NCBI GenBank assembly: GCA_034408745.1
Contig: JAWXCM010000071.1
Span: 1 to 11,825 of the forward strand
Reading direction: 5' to 3'
From: JAWXCM01 sp034408745
GTDB taxonomy: Bacteria; Acidobacteriota; Terriglobia; Bryobacterales; Bryobacteraceae
DNA length: 11,825 nt
Position 1 is the stretch's first letter, and each line of letters begins with the position of its first letter. Position numbers and translations under genes: made by a program. Under the pieces are notes generated by a model. It did no database searches, was not told the DNA's origin, and worked only from the letters and a program-made list of their open reading frames with translations. Positions 4,876 through 11,825 of this stretch are shown here, in pieces.

Positions 4876-7800
4876 TCAATCCTCTTCGTTTTCAGCCGCG
4901 CGGCCGAGGCGGTACTTGATGTCGTAGTTCACAATGAAATCCAACTCCTCCGGCGTGAACCCGTAGTGCCCCGCGAGCACCGTGTCGATTTCGTCGAGGA
5001 TGGGTTTGGACTTCTGAATCTTGAAGGATTGCGTCTCGGTCGTGCCCGTCTGCTTCTGCTCGCGCACGAGCATCGTGCTGTTCTTGTCGAGGTCTTTCAG
5101 ATAACGCTGGCTCAAGTCGCGAAGCTCCAGGTCAGCCAATGCCGATTCTGGCAACGGAAAGTTCTGAACGTCGAAGGGGTTTAAGTGCCGCACGTTTGAT
5201 GTAACCGTATACCACCACCAGAAAACATCGCTGCTCAAGGCGGCTATGACAGGCTTCACATGCTCTTTCTTCCTCAAGGTGAACCACGTCTCGCGACTGC
5301 TGTGGCCCTTCTTGCCGTTCAAATTGAAGGCAGGTGCGAAGTCTGTGAACACTTTCCAGTAAAGGCCGCCGTCTGTCCGGTAATAGACCCGGTGTTCTGA
5401 TTTGCCGGTGAAGTTCTTCACGCTGCTTTTGACAGCTAAGCACTTCGCTAGAATCTGCCGCTCAAGCGAAGCACCAAGCTTTGGGATCCAGCAGGCCGGC
5501 CGTGTTCTCGGGACCTCGACGTAGTTCAGACGCTCGAATAATCCATCGCGGGCGTCACTCGTCCACTTTTGGTAATTCGTCGCAAACGTGTGGCCGTCGT
5601 CGGTTGGCGTGACGACGAAAATCGTCAGCGCACGATTGACCGTATCGAAGAGCTTCGCTGGTCGCCATGCGTAGTTCGCATACCAAGCGTTGCGACCTGA
5701 TTCCAACAGTCGTTGAACCGCTTCCATCCGCTGGGTCGAGGGAAGTGACAACGGAACTATCATACTCATGCAACCTTGCTTGTGCAGAAGCGCGGAGCTT
5801 CGCTCCATGCACATGGCGTGAATCGCACCACTGTCCAGGCAAGCGTAGCCCTTCAGCGCGTAATCTATCTCGCGGATTTCCAGATATGGCGGATTACCGA
5901 TGATGACGTCAAAGCCGCCGCCATTGAGGATGCCGTAGAACTGGATGAACCAATGGAACGGCTGGTGGGATTTCACCCATCTGGCGTAGGCTGCTTTGTC
6001 GCTCACCTTCACGCCGTATTCGCCGGCGAGGTGGCGATTGAGTTCGTCTTCCAGCGCCTTGAGTTTGACCCGAAGTTCCTCTTTGTCCTGCGCGGTAACA
6101 ATTCCGCCAAGTTCTGTTTGCTGCAAATGAAAGCTGCGGAAGGCGGCGTCAGCGATCAGCAGTTTGTCTTCGAATCTCTTGTAAGCATCCGAAGTGTCGC
6201 CCAGTAACAGTTTGCTCTGACCCGTGGAATCCTCCTTGAACAGACGCCGAACTTCGTCCGCGGTGGCGTAGCCGACAAGGCTGTTGCCGGCGCGGATGTT
6301 GAAATCAATGTCCGGCAGCGGCTCGATGCCGAGATTGTCCTTGTCGGCTCTCGGCTCGACCTGCGCGGCAAGTTTCAGGAAAAGGCGCAGTTTGCAGATC
6401 TCCACCGCCTCTTCCATGATGTCCACGGCGTAGAGATTGTTTAGGATGATGGACTTCAGGACGAAGTAGCGGCGGTTCGGGTGCGCGTCCACGCGGGCGA
6501 GGACTTCGCTGAATTTCTTGGTGTAGTTCGGGTGGAGTTTCTTCCCCGTCTCGCCCCACTCGGCGAGGAACGCTTCCATGCGATCCAGACAGCCCTCATA
6601 GAGTGGTTCGAGGATGTTGAGCGCGGCAAAGATGAACGCGCCCGAGCCGCCGGTGGGATCGAGGACAGTGATGGTGGTGATGGCCTGCCAGAAGGCCATA
6701 AGCAGGTCCGGGCCTTCGCAGTTCTGGAGGACATCCTGAGCGAACTGGCGCAGGTCTAGATTGAGGGTGATGAAGTCGTTGATCTCGCGGACCTCGCCAG
6801 CGACGAGTTTCCTTCTGACTTCCTCGTACCGTTGCCGCCGGGCGACGACTTCGCGCCAGATTTCGGTGGGCAAGGCGTACTCGCCGGGCGCGGCTTTGTT
6901 CCATGGCTTGCGGCGCTCGATCAGATTGGGCTTGGTGGTATCCAGGCCGGCGGCGATTTCCGGCGGGAGTTTCTTGTCCGTGCCGTGGCGGACGGCGGCG
7001 TAGATATAGCGGTCTGGATTTTCGCGGAGCAGATCCCATACGGTCGGGCCGTTGGGATTCTCAAAGGCGACCTTGCACTTCGCGCGGGTGGCGTCGAACA
7101 GGAACGGAAGGACGGTGTTCTTGCTGATGTATTCGGTGATGTCCTCTTTCGTGTAGTACGCCCCCATCTGCTTCTGGTTGATGTATTTCTCGAAGATGTA
7201 GCCGAGGACATCCGGATTGATTTCGTCGTCCTTGCGCAGTGGCCGTTCGTCGAGATGCCACTGGTATTGGTCGAAATAGTCGAAGACGCGCTCGAAGGCT
7301 TTGTCGGGAATCTGGATGTCCTTGCCGTAACGCTCGGGCTTTTCCAGCTCATGCACGTCGAACAGGCCGCCGTTGAGATAGGGGATGTTGCCGAGCAGTT
7401 TCTCCAAATCCCGCGCGCGGTCCTTGCGGCGTTTGCCGAAGCCTTCGTGGAACAGGCGGAGCAGGAAGTAGCGGTAGAAGCTGTAGAACTTGTCCTTGCC
7501 TTGTTCTTTTTTGCAGCGGTCGAGGCGGTCGCGCAGGTAATTGGGGTTGCCGTCGAGGAAGCCCTTGCGCTGGATGAAATAGACGAACATCAGCCGATTG
7601 AGCATTACTGAGGCGTACCACTCTCGGTCGGCCACCTCGCCGATGCCGTCAATGAACTTGAGGAAGGCTTTGCGGTGCGTGTCGAAGTCGCGATAGAACG
7701 CCTTGGTGACGCGCTCGATGTCGAATGCTGCGCGGGCGCGGCCGGCGAAGGCCACTGTAGAAAGCTCGCCGGCCTCTTCTTCTTCGAGCGACACGTAGAG

Positions 7801-8199
7801 GCTTTGGAGTTTCTGCAGCAGGGAGTCGCCGGGTTGGCCGCGGTGATATTCATGGGTGCGAGCGGCGAGCGGCTTGCCGGCTTCGCGGCGGACCCACACC
7901 CACGACTGGCGGGAGCGGTCGCGGGTGACGAAGACGACGAGATGCTCGAAGCTGGTCTCGGAGAGCTTGCGGTCGAGCTTGAGGCGAATCGCGTGGTCGG
8001 GGAGGCCACCATCGGGCGCTTCGCAAAGCCAGGCGCGGAAGCCGCGCTTCTCGGCGAGCGCGGTGAAGGTGTAGTCGCTCTCGCCGGCGCGAAGGGTGAG
8101 TTGCTGGCGGCAGGGTTCCCAGCCGAGTGCTTCGACGAAGAGCTTGGGCAGGTCGGTGCTTTGCAGGAGCGGGCGCGCGCGCCCGAAGTCGAGCGGCAT
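4876..8199 (-). CDS. Eco57I-type N6-adenine DNA methyltransferase (large, possible restriction fusion)
   Basis: This 1107-aa class I SAM-dependent DNA methyltransferase belongs to the large Eco57I/PglX-like group. SAM-binding motif I is LDPTGGSG (513-520), a variant of DPxxGSG, and catalytic motif IV is NPPY (769-772), typical of N6-adenine methylation. GAYYTKEDITEYI (346-358) is the motif X region in front. The 250 residues between motifs I and IV include YAVDIMEEAVEICKLRL (590-606) and a helical insertion (650-745). Residues about 780-1030 should be the target-recognition domain, and the end (1060-1107) is a conserved tail. The N-terminal 190 residues form a separate domain (HLVVFVTRD at 86-94, RQSWVWVRRE at 97-106) that could be a degenerate nuclease or helicase-docking part; I see no clear PD-(D/E)xK set. 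The gene starts 2 nt after the helicase stop, implying a working pair. Its expected role is self-marking by methylation, with recognition also guiding restriction. Confidence 0.9.
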   Translation of the reverse strand: MPLDFGRARPLLQSTDLPKLFVEALGWEPCRQQLTLRAGESDYTFTALAEKRGFRAWLCEAPDGGLPDHAIRLKLDRKLSETSFEHLVVFVTRDRSRQSWVWVRREAGKPLAARTHEYHRGQPGDSLLQKLQSLYVSLEEEEAGELSTVAFAGRARAAFDIERVTKAFYRDFDTHRKAFLKFIDGIGEVADREWYASVMLNRLMFVYFIQRKGFLDGNPNYLRDRLDRCKKEQGKDKFYSFYRYFLLRLFHEGFGKRRKDRARDLEKLLGNIPYLNGGLFDVHELEKPERYGKDIQIPDKAFERVFDYFDQYQWHLDERPLRKDDEINPDVLGYIFEKYINQKQMGAYYTKEDITEYISKNTVLPFLFDATRAKCKVAFENPNGPTVWDLLRENPDRYIYAAVRHGTDKKLPPEIAAGLDTTKPNLIERRKPWNKAAPGEYALPTEIWREVVARRQRYEEVRRKLVAGEVREINDFITLNLDLRQFAQDVLQNCEGPDLLMAFWQAITTITVLDPTGGSGAFIFAALNILEPLYEGCLDRMEAFLAEWGETGKKLHPNYTKKFSEVLARVDAHPNRRYFVLKSIILNNLYAVDIMEEAVEICKLRLFLKLAAQVEPRADKDNLGIEPLPDIDFNIRAGNSLVGYATADEVRRLFKEDSTGQSKLLLGDTSDAYKRFEDKLLIADAAFRSFHLQQTELGGIVTAQDKEELRVKLKALEDELNRHLAGEYGVKVSDKAAYARWVKSHQPFHWFIQFYGILNGGGFDVIIGNPPYLEIREIDYALKGYACLDSGAIHAMCMERSSALLHKQGCMSMIVPLSLPSTQRMEAVQRLLESGRNAWYANYAWRPAKLFDTVNRALTIFVVTPTDDGHTFATNYQKWTSDARDGLFERLNYVEVPRTRPACWIPKLGASLERQILAKCLAVKSSVKNFTGKSEHRVYYRTDGGLYWKVFTDFAPAFNLNGKKGHSSRETWFTLRKKEHVKPVIAALSSDVFWWWYTVTSNVRHLNPFDVQNFPLPESALADLELRDLSQRYLKDLDKNSTMLVREQKQTGTTETQSFKIQKSKPILDEIDTVLAGHYGFTPEELDFIVNYDIKYRLGRAAENEED

Positions 8200-8201
8200 A
8201 G

Positions 8202-11200
8202 TCAGCCTTTGCGGATTCCGAGGGAGCAGATGATTTTCGGCTCGCGGGCTTCGACATCGTCCTGCGGGACGCAGAGGCGGTCTTCCTCGTGGAGCGAGAG
8301 GACAAGTTCGGCGAACTTTTCGTTATCAATGCCCGACTTCATCTCGCGGTTGAGCAGGTCGCGGGCAGATTCGGTGAGGGGTGCTTCGTAGATGGCGTCA
8401 ATGGCCTGGTGCAGGGGTTTAATGTCAAAGAGGCTGTCCTTCACCTGGGCAGCGTAGTCCTTAAGCCGTTCGTAAGCGCGGCGCCGTGCGCTTGCGGGTT
8501 TGCCAAGCTGGCCGCCGGTGGATTGGTGCTCGGTCTGAATGCCAGCGACCGCATTGGCAACCAGGGTGTGATGACTGGCTAGGCGCGGGAGCGCGGGCGT
8601 AGGCGGTTCGCAAGCGGCCGCGCGGAGGATTTCATGCTGGCTCTCAGTGACGGTGCGGCCCTGTTCATCCACCCAGGCGAGCGCGTCGTTTCCATCAGCG
8701 GTGCGGACATAGACCATGACCCCCGAGTCCGGCTTCGGCCCAGCAGCCCCGGCAGGCTTGAGCGGCACGGCGGAAAGTGCCTTGGTGGAGAACACCACGT
8801 TGGCCATGTCGGGAATGGTTTTCTTGAGCGCCGGATTGATGTCGCAGGCGTTCTTCCAGATTTGGTAGGCGAACGAAGCCAGATCCACTTCGTTGTCCTC
8901 CGGGTCGTCGAGGATGCCGGATTTTTCGGTGAACAGGTCGTGCATCAGGCTGTCGTGCTTTTCGTCCTCGAAGAAGTTCTCGTCGGTGCCGACGACTTCG
9001 GCGTTTTCCTGAAGGCGCTGGCGGACACGGGCGCGAAGGTTGATGACGCGCTCAACACCTTCGGCGGGGATGAATGAGTAACAGAGAATCTCTTCCGCCT
9101 TCTGGCCTATCCGGTCCACGCGGCCCGCCCGCTGGATGAGGCGGATGATCGCCCACGGCAGGTCGTAGTTCACGACGATGGCAGCATCCTGTAGGTTCTG
9201 GCCTTCGCTGAGCACATCGGTGGCGACAAGGACGCGAAGTTCTTCGCCCGCGGAGACTTTATCCCGCGCGTTGTTGGATACCGGGCTGAAACGGCGGGCG
9301 AAATCAGAAGGATCTTCGGTGTCGCCAGTCACGGCCGCAAACTTCTTGAGGCCGCGCGCCTTCAACTGCTCGCTGAGATAGCTGATGGTGTCGGCGAACT
9401 GCGAGAAAAGGAGCACCTTTTCATTGGGGTGCGTTTTCGTGAGCAGCTTGTGGAGTTCGGCGAGTTTCTCGTCTTTGGCCGGATCCCATTCGCGCGCAAG
9501 CTCGAGGATGGAGAATAGGCGTTCGGCGTCCTGCTTGAGGTGCTTGGCGAGTTCGTCCATGAACAAGTCAGGACGCAGCCACTCGAAATTGCTGCGGTGT
9601 TCGCCTTTCAGGAGGGAATAGCCGCCCGCGCCTGCCTTGGCGAAGTCGGAGAGTGATGTTGCGGTGATTTCCGTGGGTTCTTTGGTTTGCTCCTCATTGC
9701 CGCCAAACAAGTTGCTGTCACTATCGTGGTCATCTGTTCGGGTGTCGAACAGGGATGAATCCTGAGTGCCGACGGGTAGCGGCAAGCCGTTTTCGAGCGC
9801 GTGAAGGAAGATGTAGTTGCGCAGGATGTGGCGCCGGACGGAAAGCAGGAACGAATGACCGCTGCTTTCGAGGCGTTTGAAAAGATTGGTGCGACAGAAA
9901 CCGATGAGCCGCTTGCCTGCGCGGGAGAGGTTCTTCATGACCTCGGCCTCGTCGTTGGTCGGCGGCACGTCGAAGGTCGGCTTGAGGTAGTTCGCCAGTC
10001 CGTAGCGCGGCAGGTGAAGAACTTTGACGGTATCCACGACGACGTTGGAATAGAGCCTGGCGTATTGGTCGTTGGGGTGGTTGTCGCGGATGCGGAACTT
10101 TAGCGCCTTGGGCTGGCGTTTTGGGAAGTGGAAACGGTTGCCGCCTTCGAGCACGAGAAAGCGGCGGTCGCTTTTGGCCTTGGCGCGGGCGCAGGTTTGG
10201 CACCCGGTGTGGGTCGCTAGCAGGATGGTCTGGCAGGTGGGGCACTCTGTGAGTGCGTAGTTGCGTTCGACGAAGCTGCGAGTGCGGCGGACCATGAAGA
10301 GCCGCATCATCTCGCGCCAGTCGTCGGGATGTTCGCTCTTCTCGAATGCGGCAAGGCAGTTGAGCGGACATTGATGGCGGCGGGTGAATTCGTCCGGGCG
10401 GCCGTCACAATCGCGGCGCAGATATTCCTCGGGCCGGATGCCGACGACATCTTCCGGTTCAAGGAAAAGTCGGAGCTGGTTGGCGAGGTCGAGGTACGCC
10501 TTGTTGTACGGCGTGGCGGAAAGCAGGATGCACTTGCTGGCGTTGCGGGCAATATAGTCGCGCACGACCGCCCAGCGTTTGCCTTCCCGATTTCGCAGGT
10601 TGTGGCTCTCGTCGATGATGACGACGCGATAGCGACGGAGATCGGGCAGGCTGTTCTGCGCCTGGGTGACCGAGACTACTTTGGCGATGAGCCGGTAGCG
10701 GTGGGCGTAGTCTTCCCACATGCCGACGAGATTCTTGGGGCAAAGGATGAGCGTTTCAAGGGAGCGCGGCGGGTCTTGAAACATACGCGCCAGCGCAGTC
10801 GCCATCAGCGTTTTGCCAAGCCCGACGACATCGCCGAGGATGACACCGCCGCGCTTCTCCAGATGTCTGGCCGCGATGCGAACCGCTGCGGACTGAAACT
10901 CAAGCAGGACACCGCGCATGTCCGCCGGGATGCTGAATTCCGATAGGCCCGCGCGGGCCTCCTCCGCCAAGTGGTAAGCCATCTTGACGTAAATCTGATA
11001 GGGCGGCGGGCAGTCGGCTCGCGCCCAGCTTTCGTCGATGACCTGGATGAGTTCCTTGGTGATGTCCACGCACCATTTGTCGCCCCAGCGCTCGTCGAAC
11101 CACTTGGCCAGTTTTTGCGTCGCATCGTGGTCGAGCACATCGACATTGAGTTCGCCCTGCTTTGAGAGGCCGGAGAATGTGAGATTGCTGGAGCCAAGAA

Positions 11201-11669
11201 AGCCGGTGATGGGATTGTTCGGATCGGGGCGAAAGCAAAGGTAGAGCTTGGCGTGCAGCGTGTGCCGGAGATGCAGCTTCACGACCACCTTGCTTGCCTT
11301 GAGTTGGTCAGAAAGTCTGCGCAACCCTGCTTCGTCGGCATCGGTCGGGGCGCCAATCGTGAGTTGAGCGCGGAATTCCTCTGCCAAACGGCGCTTCAAG
11401 CGGATGACCGCCTGATTGCTCATCTGGTCCTCCTGCGGCAGAAGGCTGTAGGCTTGGCGTAAGTCCTCCTGCGGCAGCCGCTGCATTCCGACAAGAAGAC
11501 GGCATTGCTGGCCCGCGCCGCCTGCCCACTTTTCGATTAGCTCATCAATGGACTTCCAGCCGCGCAGATTGAAGTAGCCGACGCAAAAGTCGGAACGCGC
11601 GGAGATTTCGAGCGTCTGCCGCAAAGCGGGCAGCAGTTCGAGTTCAATGTTGTCAAAGATACGTGGCAT
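8202..11669 (-). CDS. PLD-domain/SNF2-type helicase fusion
   Basis: This 1155-aa protein joins a phospholipase-D-like domain to a superfamily-2 SNF2-like motor. The PLD part (about 1-200) shows a single H139-x-K141 and GSSN (159-162), the core of an HKD motif; this family usually works as a dimer, and some members are nucleases (BfiI, NgoFVII type). The motor has Walker A GDVVGLGKT (279-287), Walker B DESH (353-356), motif III SATP (384-387), then VLVATDVLSEGQNLQ (813-827) and motif VI QRAGRVDRIGQ (846-856). A long insertion between the two RecA lobes (about 400-745) carries a four-cysteine zinc-ribbon-like knuckle (C476, C479, C490, C493). The C-terminal 250 residues are helical and unrecognised. 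The start has GGAAG 4 nt upstream. Paired with the methyltransferase, it is probably the translocase and perhaps effector of a restriction-like defence. It resembles the DISARM helicase and PLD proteins combined in one chain. Confidence 0.9.
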   Translation of the reverse strand: MPRIFDNIELELLPALRQTLEISARSDFCVGYFNLRGWKSIDELIEKWAGGAGQQCRLLVGMQRLPQEDLRQAYSLLPQEDQMSNQAVIRLKRRLAEEFRAQLTIGAPTDADEAGLRRLSDQLKASKVVVKLHLRHTLHAKLYLCFRPDPNNPITGFLGSSNLTFSGLSKQGELNVDVLDHDATQKLAKWFDERWGDKWCVDITKELIQVIDESWARADCPPPYQIYVKMAYHLAEEARAGLSEFSIPADMRGVLLEFQSAAVRIAARHLEKRGGVILGDVVGLGKTLMATALARMFQDPPRSLETLILCPKNLVGMWEDYAHRYRLIAKVVSVTQAQNSLPDLRRYRVVIIDESHNLRNREGKRWAVVRDYIARNASKCILLSATPYNKAYLDLANQLRLFLEPEDVVGIRPEEYLRRDCDGRPDEFTRRHQCPLNCLAAFEKSEHPDDWREMMRLFMVRRTRSFVERNYALTECPTCQTILLATHTGCQTCARAKAKSDRRFLVLEGGNRFHFPKRQPKALKFRIRDNHPNDQYARLYSNVVVDTVKVLHLPRYGLANYLKPTFDVPPTNDEAEVMKNLSRAGKRLIGFCRTNLFKRLESSGHSFLLSVRRHILRNYIFLHALENGLPLPVGTQDSSLFDTRTDDHDSDSNLFGGNEEQTKEPTEITATSLSDFAKAGAGGYSLLKGEHRSNFEWLRPDLFMDELAKHLKQDAERLFSILELAREWDPAKDEKLAELHKLLTKTHPNEKVLLFSQFADTISYLSEQLKARGLKKFAAVTGDTEDPSDFARRFSPVSNNARDKVSAGEELRVLVATDVLSEGQNLQDAAIVVNYDLPWAIIRLIQRAGRVDRIGQKAEEILCYSFIPAEGVERVINLRARVRQRLQENAEVVGTDENFFEDEKHDSLMHDLFTEKSGILDDPEDNEVDLASFAYQIWKNACDINPALKKTIPDMANVVFSTKALSAVPLKPAGAAGPKPDSGVMVYVRTADGNDALAWVDEQGRTVTESQHEILRAAACEPPTPALPRLASHHTLVANAVAGIQTEHQSTGGQLGKPASARRRAYERLKDYAAQVKDSLFDIKPLHQAIDAIYEAPLTESARDLLNREMKSGIDNEKFAELVLSLHEEDRLCVPQDDVEAREPKIICSLGIRKG

Positions 11670-11703
11670 TGCGCTTCCAGAGCCCGGGTTTTGTCATCAC
11701 GAT

Positions 11704-11825
11704 TTACGCCTTTGCCTTTTTTCTGGTCTTGGCTGCGGTGGCCAAGCTGACCGCGCGTTGTACCGGAATCTGGACGCCGTGCCGCCCGCAGTAGTCCCGA
11801 ATCATCACGGCAACCATGTTGGCGA
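11704..11825 (-). CDS. C-terminal fragment of an unrecognised gene
   Basis: The last 40 codons of a gene entering from beyond the right edge end at TAA (11704-11706). The visible tail reads as NMVAVMIRDYCGRHGVQIP, then a short stretch, and a Lys/Arg/Ala-rich end (AKTRKKAKA). It shows no recognisable domain and is too short for a family call. It lies 34 nt upstream of the helicase gene in the same direction, so it is likely the previous cistron of the operon. In related helicase-methylase loci an ATPase or regulator may sit here, but nothing in these 40 residues shows that. Confidence 0.6.
   Translation of the reverse strand, partial: ANMVAVMIRDYCGRHGVQIPVQRAVSLATAAKTRKKAKA

Noticed and set aside
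1480..11500. Long + strand frames opposite the minus-strand operon (for example 2712-3701 and 6832-7611)
   Set aside because: They are mirror frames of well-supported minus-strand genes, caused by GC-biased codon use, and show no domains of their own.
3625..11669. Classifying the locus as DISARM
   Set aside because: A helicase, a PLD domain and an adenine methylase are present, but the hallmark drmA and drmB (DUF1998) genes are not in the window and PLD and helicase are fused.
3625..11669. Classifying the locus as BREX
   Set aside because: The methylase is loosely PglX-like, but no PglZ phosphatase, BrxC-type ATPase or Lon-like protease is visible.

Overview
The window comes from a GC-rich bacterium with good Shine-Dalgarno sites and very compact gene packing. 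That suits a Gram-negative such as a proteobacterium, but no gene here fixes the phylum. No rRNA, tRNA, transposase, integrase or CRISPR array was seen.

Left end (1-881): about 0.9 kb without a convincing gene but unusually rich in inverted repeats. The most striking is a 104-bp compound palindrome at 359-462. Its paired outer and inner arms (ACATAAC/GTTATGT and CATTATGC/GCATAATG) and asymmetric centre resemble an integron cassette recombination site (attC). It is followed on the + strand by a 184-aa protein made of two HU/IHF domains in tandem (882-1436).

The rest (1452-11825) is one gene train on the minus strand, read from right to left. In transcription order it holds: the 3' end of an unrecognised gene (11825-11704); a 1155-aa fusion of a phospholipase-D-like domain and an SNF2-type helicase (11669-8202); a 1107-aa Eco57I-type N6-adenine DNA methyltransferase (8199-4876); a 414-aa DUF262 protein with an intact C-terminal HNH nuclease motif (4869-3625); a DUF932 protein (3566-2592); a small protein resembling gamma-glutamylcyclotransferases (2595-2011); and a short DprA/Smf-like Rossmann protein (2009-1452). 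Spacings between complete genes are 2, 6, 58, -4 and 1 nt, so they are probably co-transcribed and partly translationally coupled.

The core looks like a phage- or foreign-DNA-defence locus. The methyltransferase would modify host DNA, the PLD-helicase would translocate on or process unmodified DNA, and the DUF262-HNH protein would add a GmrSD-like nuclease arm. The trailing DUF932, cyclotransferase-like and DprA-like genes form a second module with its own strong ribosome-binding site. Their role in the locus is unknown and is the most interesting open question. The locus shares parts with DISARM (SNF2 helicase, PLD protein, adenine methylase) but lacks drmA and drmB in the visible window, so it should not be labelled DISARM on this evidence. 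The first gene is cut by the window edge, so the system may be larger.
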